This document shows, one piece after another, positions 42,373-51,511 of a DNA stretch of 64,000 nucleotides (position 1 is the stretch's first letter; every line of letters begins with the position of its first letter). The notes under the pieces are model-generated. The model made no database searches, was not told the DNA's origin, and saw only the letters and a list, made by a program, of their open reading frames with translations. The translations under genes and the position numbers were made by a program. Source of the DNA: JACVRW01 sp963813495 (GTDB lineage: Bacteria; Actinomycetota; Thermoleophilia; Solirubrobacterales; Thermoleophilaceae); the NCBI GenBank assembly GCA_963813495.1, contig CAWEZC010000011.1, forward strand, positions 124,001 through 188,000. The letters run 5' to 3'.

Positions 42373-43119
42373 ATGGCTCTTCGTCTCATCGCCTTCTCGG
42401 CAGCCGTTGCCGCGCTCGCAGGACCCGCCGCGGCACAGGCCGCGCCGGACTGCGGCGGGGGCCGGGCCAGCGCCGCCGGCGTGGGCAGGCCGACGGTCGC
42501 TGCGGCATGGCGGGCCGGGCTCATGGTCCGCACGCCGTTGTGGCGTTCCATACCCAAGCAGGGCGAGCGGAGTCGCGAGTCGATCGTGCCGCGTGACGCT
42601 CCTTGGCTGATGGTCCTGCGCGCGGCACGCGACAGCAGGGGCCGCTGCTGGCTGCGCGTGCGGCTCCCGTCTCGCCCCAACGACGCCGCCGCGTGGGTCA
42701 ACGCCGACCTCGTCCGACTGCGGTTCACGCCCTGGCGCATCGTCGTGTCGCGCGCTGCGCGCGCGATCTCGGTCTACCGCGACGGGAACCGCGTGCGCCG
42801 CTTCCGCGTTGTCATAGGGGCGCCTCCAACCCCCACGCCCCAGGGCCTCTTCTCGATCATCGGCGTCTGGCCGTGGAACCCGGCCGACTTCCTCGGCTCG
42901 TACATCCTGCCGCTCACCGCCCACAGCAACGTACTCCAGGAATTCGGCGATGGCGACGGCCGCGTCGGCGTCCACGGCCGCGGTGGCACCAGCCTGCTCG
43001 ATCCGCTCGGGGGTGCCCGCAGTCACGGCTGCGTGCGCCTGGCGAACGGAGCGATCACCTGGATCGTCCGCGAGGCGGGAGCCGGCGGCCTCGCCGGCAT
43101 TCCGGTGCGGGTGCGTTGA
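42373..43119 (+). CDS. L,D-transpeptidase (YkuD domain)
   Basis: A 248-residue exported enzyme that forms or modifies peptidoglycan cross-links. Residues 1-24 are a signal peptide (ending AAQAAPDC); the YkuD domain is about 120-248, with the active site in VGVHGRGG (His201) and ARSHGCVRLAN (His218, Cys220). The middle (about 40-115) may be an SH3-like wall-binding region. ATG 42373 lacks a clear SD; GTG 42349 is an in-frame alternative that would lengthen the signal peptide by 8 residues. Confidence 0.9.
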   Translation: MALRLIAFSAAVAALAGPAAAQAAPDCGGGRASAAGVGRPTVAAAWRAGLMVRTPLWRSIPKQGERSRESIVPRDAPWLMVLRAARDSRGRCWLRVRLPSRPNDAAAWVNADLVRLRFTPWRIVVSRAARAISVYRDGNRVRRFRVVIGAPPTPTPQGLFSIIGVWPWNPADFLGSYILPLTAHSNVLQEFGDGDGRVGVHGRGGTSLLDPLGGARSHGCVRLANGAITWIVREAGAGGLAGIPVRVR

Positions 43120-43382
43120 GCGCGCGCTAGACAACCCCACAGGGCGCAGCACGCGACGGGGTAACAGCGCCCCGTGCTTGCTGTGCGTTGTTCGCGCGAT
43201 GCACTCCTCGGCCTGGATGGCCTGTGCAGACCACGGGTCCCACCGAGTACGCGAAATGCACGTACGCAACCGGATCAGGCCCGGGACGATCGAGATCGAG
43301 AAGTCGGCGAACCCTCACGGCGCTCTGCCGGCTCCCTCGGCGACTTCACCCTGGCGGACGATCCCGAGATCACCAAGGTCAT

Positions 43383-44900
43383 CTACGACGGAGTGCGTTG
43401 GACGAGGAGCTCGCGCAGGTCGTCAATCGTGTCCGCCTCGGCGGGGTCCTTGTCCGGTCGGTACTGCTTGACCCGGGCGAAACGCAGCGCCACACCGCCG
43501 GGATAGCGCGTCGAGGACTGGACGCCGTCCAGCGCGATCTCGACCACGAGTCCCGGGCGCACCATCACCGTGATCCCTTGCCGATCGGTCTCGCGCGCGA
43601 GCAGCTCCTTGGTCTGCCAGTCGAGCAGCTCGTCTGTGAGGCCCTTGAAGCACTTCCCCACCATCAGGAAGTCGCCGGTCTCCGCATCGCGGGCGCCGAG
43701 GTGGAGGTTCGAGAGCCAGCCCTCGCGGCGCCCGTGGCCCCACTCGGCTCCGAGCACGACCAGGTCGTACGTCCGCACCGGCTTGACCTTGCGCCAGGCC
43801 TTGCCGCGGCGGCCTGCGTTGTACGTGGACGTGGCGTCCTTGACCACGACGCCCTCGTGTCCCGCACTCAATGCCTCGTCGAGAACGCGCTCCGCCGCCG
43901 CGGGGTCCGAAGTGAACACGCTCGGGATCCTGAGGTGCGGCGCAACCCGCTCGAGCCGCGCGGCGCGCTCCTCCAACGACGCGTCGAGCAGATCCTCGCC
44001 GTCGTGGTGCAGCACGTCGAAGAGGAAGGTCACGATCCCCTCCGGCGGCGCCGCGGCGTCGATCTGCGACACGGTGTCCTGGAAGGCGGCCGGCCCCTGG
44101 TCCCGCATCCAGAGCGCCTCGCCGTCGAACACGGCCTGGCTCAGCGGAAGCCCGCGCACCGCCTCGACGATGCCGGGGAGCGATTGAGTGGTGTCGTTGA
44201 GGTTGCGGGTGTAGATGCGCACCTCGTCGGCGCGGCGGTGGATCTGGATGCGGATTCCGTCGAGCTTCCACTCGACCGAGGAACGGGCGAAGCTCGCGAC
44301 CGCCTCCGCCACGTTGGCGGCGGTGGAGGCGAGCATCGGGAAGATGGGCCGGAAGAGCTCGAAGCCGACCTCGCGGAGCCCCTCCTCGCCCTTCGTCATC
44401 GCCGTCTCGGCGGTGCGCGTGAGGTCGCCCGACAGCATCAGCGCGCGGCGCGCGAGGGCACCGGAGACCCCGGCGGCCTTCGCAATCGCGTCGACCATCA
44501 AGCCCGCGAGTGCTCCCTGCCTCAGCTCACCGGTGAACAGACGCTTGATGAAACCGTCCTCCTCCTCGGTCGCGCGGCCGAGCAGCTCACTGAGAATTGC
44601 GCTGCGCCTGCCCGCCGACCCGGCTCCGGTCGTCCTCTTGACCTCCGAGACCGCCCGGTCGAGGTCGTTGATCGTGAGCGACGGCTCGGCGGCAGGTGTG
44701 CTGTCGATGCCGTAGATCGTCGCGTAGCCCACGCCCACCCGGCCCTGTCGAGGCACGCCCGTCAGGAAGCCGACGACCGGCGCGAGCTCGTCTCGATCGA
44801 GCCGCGTCAACAGGTCGGCGAGAATGGCGACCTTCTGAGAGCGCGAGCGGGTCCCCGAGACGTCCCGCGACGCCGCCACGACCTCGGCTAGAAGGGTCAT
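43383..44900 (-). CDS. ligB: ATP-dependent DNA ligase, LigB type
   Basis: A 505-residue ligase. Residues 1-200 form the N-terminal DNA-binding domain (TGELRQGALAGLMVDAIAKAAG), followed by the nucleotidyltransferase domain with the AMP-accepting Lys212 in EWKLDGIRIQIHR, GEALWM (motif III) and EGVVVKD (motif IV), and a C-terminal OB-fold with KPVRTYDLVVLGAEWG. It resembles the mycobacterial LigB type. It starts 12 bp after the single SnoaL-like gene. Confidence 0.93.
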   Translation of the reverse strand: MTLLAEVVAASRDVSGTRSRSQKVAILADLLTRLDRDELAPVVGFLTGVPRQGRVGVGYATIYGIDSTPAAEPSLTINDLDRAVSEVKRTTGAGSAGRRSAILSELLGRATEEEDGFIKRLFTGELRQGALAGLMVDAIAKAAGVSGALARRALMLSGDLTRTAETAMTKGEEGLREVGFELFRPIFPMLASTAANVAEAVASFARSSVEWKLDGIRIQIHRRADEVRIYTRNLNDTTQSLPGIVEAVRGLPLSQAVFDGEALWMRDQGPAAFQDTVSQIDAAAPPEGIVTFLFDVLHHDGEDLLDASLEERAARLERVAPHLRIPSVFTSDPAAAERVLDEALSAGHEGVVVKDATSTYNAGRRGKAWRKVKPVRTYDLVVLGAEWGHGRREGWLSNLHLGARDAETGDFLMVGKCFKGLTDELLDWQTKELLARETDRQGITVMVRPGLVVEIALDGVQSSTRYPGGVALRFARVKQYRPDKDPAEADTIDDLRELLVQRTPS

Positions 44901-44912
44901 TGCGGTTGGCTA

Positions 44913-45314
44913 CTACTTCCCCAGCCCCACCGACTCGAGCGCCCGTGCTCGGTCGGCGAACACCTCGAGCCGCATCGCCCGGCCCTCGAGCATCTTCCAG
45001 ACGTGCGCGCCCTCGGTGTCGACAGTGGCACCGCTGCCCTTGCCGCGGCCGCGGTAGCGGGTGAGAACGACCACGAAGCTGCCGTGCACGACGTAGTCCT
45101 CGGCCTCGCGGCGCCAGTCCTCCCAGGGACTCAGCCAGTCACGCAGCCGCTGGTTGGCCTCGTCCGGGTCCTTGTAGACGCCCGCGAGGCCCGGAAACTC
45201 GGGTGACCAGCCCCACTCCATGTCCCGGTGGTACATGTCGAACTTCGGTCTCCAGTTGCCGCGGCCCCATTCGGCGTACACGGATCGGAGCGCGTCGATG
45301 TTGTCGTCGGACAT
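44913..45314 (-). CDS. SnoaL/NTF2-like protein, single copy
   Basis: A 133-residue divergent member (MSDDNIDALRSVYAEWGRGNW, DMEWGWSPEFPGLAG, VVLTRYRGRGKGSG, tail RALESVGLGK). The tail and the RGRGKGSG hairpin tie it to the arrays. It lies 18 bp after the ECF sigma gene; the gap holds GATACTGGGCCCGC, like the end of the array leaders. It may therefore be expressed both from the operon and from its own promoter. Confidence 0.87.
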   Translation of the reverse strand: MSDDNIDALRSVYAEWGRGNWRPKFDMYHRDMEWGWSPEFPGLAGVYKDPDEANQRLRDWLSPWEDWRREAEDYVVHGSFVVVLTRYRGRGKGSGATVDTEGAHVWKMLEGRAMRLEVFADRARALESVGLGK

Positions 45315-45332
45315 GCGGGCCCAGTATCGCGC

Positions 45333-46571
45333 TCAGGGCGTCGACCGAGCGGACCTCACGCGCTCGGTCAGGAACTCCTGCTCGGCCGCGTTGTCGCTCA
45401 GCCCCAGCGCCGCCCGGTAGGCGTCAGCCGCCTCCGCGGCGCGTCCGAGCCGGCGCAGCAGGTCTGCCTTGGTGGCAGGCAGATAGCGGTAGCCGTCCAG
45501 GCGGCCGTCGGCCTCGAGTGCCTCGACCTCGGCCAGCGCGGCCTCCGCTCCGTCAACCATCGACACGGCCACCGCTCGGTTCAGCGCGACCACCGGCGAG
45601 GGCCAGGTCCGCAGCAGCTCGTCGTACAGCGTGAGAATCTGCGGCCAGTCCGTCTCCGAGTAGCTTGGCGCTTGCGCGTGAAGCGCGGCAATCGCCGCCT
45701 GGAGGGTGAAGCGCCCGGGCGGCCCCGCTCGCAGCGCGGCGACCACGAGCTCGTCGGCCTCGGCGATCAGCCTGCCGTCCCATGCTCCGCGATCCTGGTC
45801 CTCGAGCCGCACCAGGCGGCCGTGAGCGTCGGTGCGCGTCGCGCGTCGCGCCTGATGGACCAGCAGAAGCGCCAGGAGCCCCGCCGTCTCGGGCTCGGCC
45901 GGCAGGAGCAGGCGCAGCATCCGTGCCAAGTCGAGTGCTCGGGCGGTGAGCTCGTCGCGCACGAGCTCAGCTCCCGACGGCGCGGTGTGCCCGGTCGCAT
46001 ACAGAAGATGGATGACGGTGAGCACCGCATCGACGCGCGCGGACAGCTCAGCTGCGGAAGGCACCGCGTACGGGATGCGCGCTGCGGCGATCTTCTTCTT
46101 GGCCCGTGTGAGGCGGGCGGCCATCGTGGTCTCGGCGACCAGGAACGCCTGCGCGACATCCGGCGTGGCCACGCCGCAGACCAGCCGCAACGTGAGCGCT
46201 ACCTGCGCCTCTTGGGCGAGCGCCGGGTGGCAGCAGATGAAGATCAACCGCAGGCGGTCGTCGGGAATCGCGCCGGCATCCGGCTCGGGCATCTCCAGAT
46301 CCTCGGGCTCGAGCAACAGGGGCAGCTTGGTGTCGAGCGTCCGCCGCCGGCGCATCGCGTTGAGTGCGCTGCGCCGTGCCACCGTGGTCAACCACGCGCC
46401 GGGCCGGTCAGGCAGCCCATCGCGCGCCCAGGTCTCCAGCGCCTGGACATAGGCGTCCTGTGCCGCCTCTTCCGCAGCATCGAGGTCGCGCGTCACGCGC
46501 ACCGTCGCGGCGAGCACGAAGGCCCACTCACGTCGGTGCGCGTCGGCGACGGCGTGCTCGACCCGGCTCAG
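45333..46571 (-). CDS. ECF RNA polymerase sigma factor with C-terminal extension (ECF42-like)
   Basis: A sigma-70 family factor of about 412 residues with region 2 (AAEEAAQDAYVQALETW, RPGAWLTTVARRSALNAMRRRR), region 4 (LTLRLVCGVATPDVAQAFLVAETTMAARLTRAKKKI) and a 200-residue helical extension typical of the ECF42 group. The first GTG (46517) would remove the conserved VADAHRREWAFVL segment, so I extend the gene to a CTG at 46571 that overlaps the YCII stop as CTGA; this start is unusual and unproven. It is encoded with a YCII protein, the usual ECF42 arrangement. Confidence 0.85.
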   Translation of the reverse strand: MSRVEHAVADAHRREWAFVLAATVRVTRDLDAAEEAAQDAYVQALETWARDGLPDRPGAWLTTVARRSALNAMRRRRTLDTKLPLLLEPEDLEMPEPDAGAIPDDRLRLIFICCHPALAQEAQVALTLRLVCGVATPDVAQAFLVAETTMAARLTRAKKKIAAARIPYAVPSAAELSARVDAVLTVIHLLYATGHTAPSGAELVRDELTARALDLARMLRLLLPAEPETAGLLALLLVHQARRATRTDAHGRLVRLEDQDRGAWDGRLIAEADELVVAALRAGPPGRFTLQAAIAALHAQAPSYSETDWPQILTLYDELLRTWPSPVVALNRAVAVSMVDGAEAALAEVEALEADGRLDGYRYLPATKADLLRRLGRAAEAADAYRAALGLSDNAAEQEFLTERVRSARSTP

Positions 46572-46909
46572 CTCGGCTCCGCGACCTCGAAGCCCACCAG
46601 CGGCCTGACCTCCACTCCACCGTCGACGATCGGCGTCAGCTTGGCCAGCGCCAGCGCGTGGTCGAGGTCACGCGCCTCGATCACGAACACGCCGGCCAGG
46701 ACCTCCTTCGTCTCGATGAACGGGCCATCGGTGACCACGCCGCCGCGGATCGAGGTCGCCGTCTCGTTCGGGTGGAGCGCCATGCCGGCCACTTCCCGCC
46801 CGCCCTGCTCGGCAATCCGGTCGGGCAGCTCGGCGTGGGCGGCCTGCACCTCGGGTGGCAGCTCCTCCGGGGCCACGCGCTCGAAGATCATCACCGCGTA
46901 CTGGGCCAT
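46568..46909 (-). CDS. YCII-related (DGPF) domain protein
   Basis: A 113-residue protein (MAQYAVMIFERVAPEE, VVTDGPFIETKEVLAGVFVIEA, GGVEVRPLVGF). The DGPF motif is characteristic of the YCII-related family linked with ECF42 sigma factors. It overlaps the upstream DHFR-like stop by 1 bp and the sigma gene start. A sensory or regulatory role beside the sigma factor is known only from gene association. Confidence 0.9.
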   Translation of the reverse strand: MAQYAVMIFERVAPEELPPEVQAAHAELPDRIAEQGGREVAGMALHPNETATSIRGGVVTDGPFIETKEVLAGVFVIEARDLDHALALAKLTPIVDGGVEVRPLVGFEVAEPS

Positions 46910-47562
46910 CAGGCCACCCCCTGGCGCCGGTAGCTCTGGGCGACCACGCCACTCGCGTACGGCTTGACATGCGATAGCTCGAAGTCCTGGCGGTCGATCC
47001 CGGTCGCGAAGAGCGGCTTGCCGTCCCCCAGCAGGACCGGGTGGACATAGAGGTGGTATTCGTCGATCAGGTCCGCCCGCGCAAGCGCCTGAACGATGCT
47101 GGCACTGCCCTGGATGCTGACGGCCTTCCCCGGTTGCTTCTTCAGCCTCTCGATCTCGTCCTCCGGTCCCTCGTTGACGACTCGCGTGTTGTTCCAGTCC
47201 GGCCTCTCGAGCGTCGTTGAGAAAACCAGCTTGGGAAAGTCGTTGAGCGCCCCGATGATGCGGGGGTCCTCCTTTCCCTCCGCCGGGTTCAGCTCCTCGC
47301 CCTCTTCGTAGGGAACGGCGCCGGGCCAGTACGCAGCGAAGATCTCGTACGTCAGCCGGCCGAACACGAACACGTCCGTCTCGCTGCTCATGTCCTTCGC
47401 GATGTCGGCCTGCATCTCCCGGTCGAAATCGGCGACCACCCAACTCATGTCCTCGTCGCGCCCCACCATGTAGCCGTCGAGCGTCATGAACGTGGACGCA
47501 ACCACCCGCCGGCCTGTTTCCCCGGTCGGACCGGGAGTCCTCACTCCGAGCTCGTTCGTCAT
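46909..47562 (-). CDS. Dihydrofolate reductase-family protein (RibD-like reductase)
   Basis: A 217-residue protein related to the RibD reductase domain (VVASTFMTLDGYMVG, VFVFGRLTYEIFAAYWPG, VSIQGSASIVQALARADLIDEYHLYVHPVLLGDGKPLF). ATG 47562 has GGGAG 6 bases upstream; an ATG at 47574 is an alternative. It is the first gene of a run with YCII, ECF sigma, SnoaL and ligB genes and is a distant paralogue of 34929-35486. Confidence 0.9.
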   Translation of the reverse strand: MTNELGVRTPGPTGETGRRVVASTFMTLDGYMVGRDEDMSWVVADFDREMQADIAKDMSSETDVFVFGRLTYEIFAAYWPGAVPYEEGEELNPAEGKEDPRIIGALNDFPKLVFSTTLERPDWNNTRVVNEGPEDEIERLKKQPGKAVSIQGSASIVQALARADLIDEYHLYVHPVLLGDGKPLFATGIDRQDFELSHVKPYASGVVAQSYRRQGVA

Positions 47563-47671
47563 GGCATCTCCCATCGCTTGTCGCCTCGAGCCGCGGCTCA
47601 CGGCTCCTTCTACATGACCGACAACCGGGAGACACCGAAATCGACAGCGGCTGCTGAATCGGCTGCCGTCG

Positions 47672-48952
47672 CTAAGGCGCGGCCAGCGCGCGGTCGAAGA
47701 AGCCGACCACACGGCGCTCATACTCCTCCGGCCGCGCCTCGATCCCGCCCGTGTGGGTGCTGCCGGGAACCTTCCACACGGCCTTGGGTTGCTCGGCCGC
47801 GTCGTAGTAGGCGGAGTTGAGCTCCTCACCACCCTGGCTCTTCTCGGCGTGGATCAGAAACACGGGACGCGGGGCGATCTGCCCGACCAGGTCGGCGAGG
47901 TCGGGGGGCGGCGAGTGGTTGGAGAAGACAGCGGTGCCCGCCGTCATGAGGGCCTGGAAAGGAAGCGCCAGCCATTTGCCCGCGCCGGACGTGTGCATCT
48001 GCTCGCGGACCGAGCGGATCCCCGCTCCCTCGGACACCACTGCTCGCAGCGCCGGCGTCTGCGCGGCCGTCTCCAGCAGCAGTTCACCGCCGACCGACAG
48101 GCCGATCCCCCCGATCCTGCGAGGGTCGACGTCGGGCCGGTCGCTCAAGAAGGCGATCGCCGCCTCGATGTCCTTCACCCCGCTTCAGCCCCAGGCGTTG
48201 GGCTCCCCCTCGCTGTCGCCCTCGCCACGCCGGTCGAAGAGCAGCACGCCGTAGCCGTGCCGGGCGAGCATTCGCGCGGGCCGCTGCGATCCCTTTCGCC
48301 CGGGGACGGCGATCACGGCGGCGCGATTCTGCGACGGCACGTACCAGCCCTCGAGCTCGAGCCCGTCCTTCGTCGTGAAGCTCACGTCCTCGTAGCCGGT
48401 GCGCAGCTCGGCCGCCGGCACCACCGCGCGGCCCAGGTGCGTGCCGCCGTACGAGTAGACGATCGGGATGACCAGCATGATCGACGCCACGAGGCCCGCG
48501 ATGGCTATCAGCGCCCGCCGTGAATACCTGCGCCGCCGGCTCTCGTCGAGGCGACGGGACCGCCACAGCGTCAGCGCCGCAACCACCAGCAGCAGGACCC
48601 CGGCCGGGAGCGCGACCAGCGAGGTGTAGTCGTCCCCCGACGCTCCGACCTTGGTCGCGTAGTACCAGCCCTCCAGGCCGGCGGCGATGCCGAAGAAGCC
48701 GAGGCCGATGGCCACCACGGCCCGCGCGCCAGGGCGCAGGCGGGGATAGGCGGCCGCCGCGAGGCCCAGCGCGACGAGCGGCACGAGGCCACTTAGCAGG
48801 TGATCGCCCGCGGACATTCCTGGCTCGGGCTGCAGGAAGTTGTCGTCGACCACGTGCAGCGCGATCAACCCCACGGCCACAAGGACCGTGGGGTACTCCA
48901 GACGACGGAGCCCGGTCAGCCGGGGTGCCCGCGAGGCGTTCGGTGCGCTCAA
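47672..48952 (-). pseudogene. Membrane-anchored alpha/beta hydrolase interrupted by an in-frame TGA
   Basis: One frame runs from TTG 48952 to 47672 except for a TGA at 48185-48187. The first part has about five membrane helices and the start of a hydrolase fold (GLELEGWYVPSQN, YGVLLFDRRGEGDSEG, PNAWG); the part after the TGA continues the same fold (GGIGLSVGGELLLETAA with the nucleophile Ser, HAEKSQGGEEL, STHTGG with the His). The TGA stands where relatives commonly have Trp (TGG), so one base change explains it. The start overlaps the MMPL stop by 4 bp (TTGA). Confidence 0.8.
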
Positions 48953-51168
48953 GCGGACGCTGCCGGCGCTTCCGGCGAATCCGGGGTCCGCCCCGTCCGC
49001 TCGACCTCGAACTCACGCGAATGCGGTATCCACTCGAGCCACTTCGGCAGGTACCAGTTCCACTCGCCAAGCACCTTCATCGTGGCCGGCAGGAGCACGC
49101 CGCGAACGATCGTCGCGTCGATCAACACGGCGACGGCCAGGCCGATCCCCATCTCCTTGAAGTCGAGGAAGGTCAGGGTCACGAACACCGAGAACACCAC
49201 CACCATCACGACCGCAGCGCTCGTCACGGTACCGGCGGTCGTGGAGATTCCGTGACGAATCGCCTCGGTGGTGCTCATCCCGCCCTCATAGGCCTCGCGG
49301 ACCCGCGACAGGATGAAGACGTGGTAGTCCATCGACAGCCCGAACAGGATCACGAACAGGAACAGGGGCAACCATGAGGTGACGCCCCCGTTCGAGGTGA
49401 AGCCGAGGACGCTCTCGCCGTGGCCGTCCTGGAAGACCAGGACTAGAACCCCGTAGGCCGCTCCCACGGAGAGCAGATTCAGCAGGATCGCCTTGATCGG
49501 GATCACGATCGAGCGGAACGTGAACAGCATCAGCAGGAACGTGAGCGAGAACACGAACGCGAAGATCAACGGCAGGCGGTCGCTGACCAGGTCGCGGAAA
49601 TCGTTCGACTGCGCAGCTGCTCCGCTGACATCGACCGTGGCGCCGTCCACCCGGCCGATCGTCGCCGGAATGATCCGGTCGCGTATGTCATCGAGGGCGG
49701 CAGTGGATTCGTCGTCGTTCCCGTTGCCGCTGGTCGGAATCGAGATCAGAGCCGTCGTGCCGTCACGGCCGTACTGCACCTCGGTTCCCTCCAGCACGTT
49801 CTCGGCGTTCTCAGCCTCCTGCGTCAGCTGGAGAATGCCGTCCGCGGCCGGTCCGTTGCGGACGTCGTCGGCCTCGACCGCCACGTCGACCGTCACGCCC
49901 TCCGCCGGGAAAGCGTCGCGCAGCCGGTCGTAGGTCTGGATCACGGCAAGGTCCTGCGGTAGGTCATCGACGCTCGTCACCGCGATGTTCATGTTGAAAG
50001 CCGGAATCGCCAGAGCCACCAGCACTCCGGCCGAGAGCGCGATCGCCAGCCAAGGCCGGCGCATGACGCGGTTCACCAGCGCCGACCAGAAGCGCGACTG
50101 GCCGGCCGGCCGGCGATAGCGGCTGAGGAAGGGAATGCGTCCCTTCTCGACGCGATCGCCGAGCCAGGCGAGCACCGCGGGCAGGACCGTGAGCGACGAG
50201 ACGATCGCAATCGCCACCACGAGAATCGTGCCCTGTGCGAACGAGATGAAGGTCTTGTCGCCGGTGAGGAACATGCCGGCCATGGCGGCGATCACCGTCA
50301 TGCCGGAGATCAGCACGGCCCGTCCCGACGTGGCGGCCGCGATTTCGAGAGCGCTGCGCTCGCTGCGTCCGGCGGCGCGCTCCTCACGCTCGCGGCGCAG
50401 ATAGAAGAGCGAGTAATCGACGCTGACGGCCAGGCCGATCAGGAGGATCACCGACTGCAGATTGCTGTCGATCGGGGAGAGGTGGCTCGGAAGGGCGATC
50501 AGGCCGAGCGCGGCCACCACGGTGCTGATACCCAGCAGCAGCGGCACCAGCGCAGCCACGAGCGAGCCGAAGGCGATCACCAGGATCAGCAGCGTGAGCG
50601 GGAAGGACAGGAGCTCCGCTTTCGCCAGGTCGGACGAGAAGGTCTCGTTGAGCTCCTTGTTGGAGCTGACGTTGCCGAACTGCTCGACGCGCAGCTCAGG
50701 ATGCTGCTCGCGAACCGCGGTGACCGCCTCTTCCGCCGGCTCGAGCCGGTCGGCCGCTTCGAGGGAGTCTCCGGTGATCTCGAAGTCGACCAGGGCAGAG
50801 CGCTGGTCGACTGACACCGGAGCGTCGCCGGTCAGCGGCGTCACGACGTTCGTCACATATCTGGCGTCGGAGAGCTCTTGGCCGGCCTGCTCCAGTGCGC
50901 TCCGGAACTCGGGATCCTCGACGGTGAGGGTCCTGCTCTGAATCAGGACATGCTCGTCGTTTGGCCTCAGTCCAGCGTCCTCCAGGGTGTGTTCGGCGCG
51001 GCCGGCTTCGCCGGAGAACTGATCGGCGCCCTGGATCTTGTTCTGGCCGACGGCCTGACCCAGCACCACCGCAATCACGACGAAGGCCAGCCAGCCGAAG
51101 ATCGCGGTCTTGCGGTGCTCGGCGCTCCAATGCGCGGCTCGGGCCGCGAGATTGCGAGATCTGTTCAT
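48949..51168 (-). CDS. MMPL/RND-superfamily transporter
   Basis: A 739-residue membrane transporter with two repeats of one N-terminal helix, a large outside domain and five or six helices. Typical segments are ILLIGLAVSVDYSLFYLRREREE (about 225-247) and FVILFGLSMDYHVFILSRVREAYEGG in the second half. MmpL-like proteins export lipids or drugs with proton exchange. It is coupled to the downstream hydrolase gene. A conserved motif shared with the next small gene lies 31 bp upstream. Confidence 0.92.
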   Translation of the reverse strand: MNRSRNLAARAAHWSAEHRKTAIFGWLAFVVIAVVLGQAVGQNKIQGADQFSGEAGRAEHTLEDAGLRPNDEHVLIQSRTLTVEDPEFRSALEQAGQELSDARYVTNVVTPLTGDAPVSVDQRSALVDFEITGDSLEAADRLEPAEEAVTAVREQHPELRVEQFGNVSSNKELNETFSSDLAKAELLSFPLTLLILVIAFGSLVAALVPLLLGISTVVAALGLIALPSHLSPIDSNLQSVILLIGLAVSVDYSLFYLRREREERAAGRSERSALEIAAATSGRAVLISGMTVIAAMAGMFLTGDKTFISFAQGTILVVAIAIVSSLTVLPAVLAWLGDRVEKGRIPFLSRYRRPAGQSRFWSALVNRVMRRPWLAIALSAGVLVALAIPAFNMNIAVTSVDDLPQDLAVIQTYDRLRDAFPAEGVTVDVAVEADDVRNGPAADGILQLTQEAENAENVLEGTEVQYGRDGTTALISIPTSGNGNDDESTAALDDIRDRIIPATIGRVDGATVDVSGAAAQSNDFRDLVSDRLPLIFAFVFSLTFLLMLFTFRSIVIPIKAILLNLLSVGAAYGVLVLVFQDGHGESVLGFTSNGGVTSWLPLFLFVILFGLSMDYHVFILSRVREAYEGGMSTTEAIRHGISTTAGTVTSAAVVMVVVFSVFVTLTFLDFKEMGIGLAVAVLIDATIVRGVLLPATMKVLGEWNWYLPKWLEWIPHSREFEVERTGRTPDSPEAPAASA

Positions 51169-51198
51169 TGCGCCAGCCTCCGCCCTGCGCGCCTGGCG

Positions 51199-51220
51199 GT
51201 AATCGGGGGAAACCCCTGAA
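51199..51220. promoter_or_regulatory. Copy 1 of a 22 bp motif upstream of the MMPL gene
   Basis: GTAATCGGGGGAA followed by ACCCCTGAA; 20 of 22 bases match the copy at 51512-51533. It contains GGGG-GAAA-CCCC dyad symmetry, and the adjacent CCTGAACTTCAGG is a perfect palindrome. Being upstream of two same-strand genes and near a LuxR-type regulator gene, it is a candidate operator. Confidence 0.5.
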
Positions 51221-51238
51221 CTTCAGGTTGTCGCCGCC

Positions 51239-51469
51239 TCACGTGATCTCGATCGGGCGAACGCGGATCGCGGTGGTGCGCACAGCGACGTAGGCCGGCA
51301 ATTGGGCCAGCGCGTCCTCCTCCGTAGCTGCATCCACCTCCCACCAGACCTGATGGCCGCCGTAGTGACACGAAGCGACGGCCGGCCGGGCGCGGAGCGG
51401 GCTGTCCAGCGCGTTGACCGCCGCGAACACGGCGCCACACTCGGTGGCTGTGTGGCGGTGAGCGAGCAT
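51239..51469 (-). CDS. Small conserved protein (76 residues)
   Basis: A compact protein (MLAHRHTATECGAVFAAVNAL, SCHYGGHQVWWEVDAATEEDAL, AQLPAYVAVRTTAIRVRP). It has His, Cys and Trp residues in a pattern I recall from related actinobacterial small proteins, which suggests a conserved family. No function is known to me. The pattern HxxxxxC...CH could bind metal, but this is speculative. Confidence 0.72.
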   Translation of the reverse strand: MLAHRHTATECGAVFAAVNALDSPLRARPAVASCHYGGHQVWWEVDAATEEDALAQLPAYVAVRTTAIRVRPIEIT

Positions 51470-51511
51470 GAAACGTGCGATGGGTCCAGCCTCGCCCTTC
51501 GACGTCGCCGA

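Noticed and set aside
43120..43382. Plus-strand coding text around 43310-43390 (GDFTLADDPEITKVIYDGV)
   Set aside because: A short protein-like run without a start or upstream homology; it could be a remnant but cannot be assigned.
48185..48187. Selenocysteine at the internal TGA of the hydrolase gene
   Set aside because: Relatives have Trp rather than Cys here, the site is not the catalytic nucleophile, and no selenocysteine insertion hairpin was seen directly downstream.
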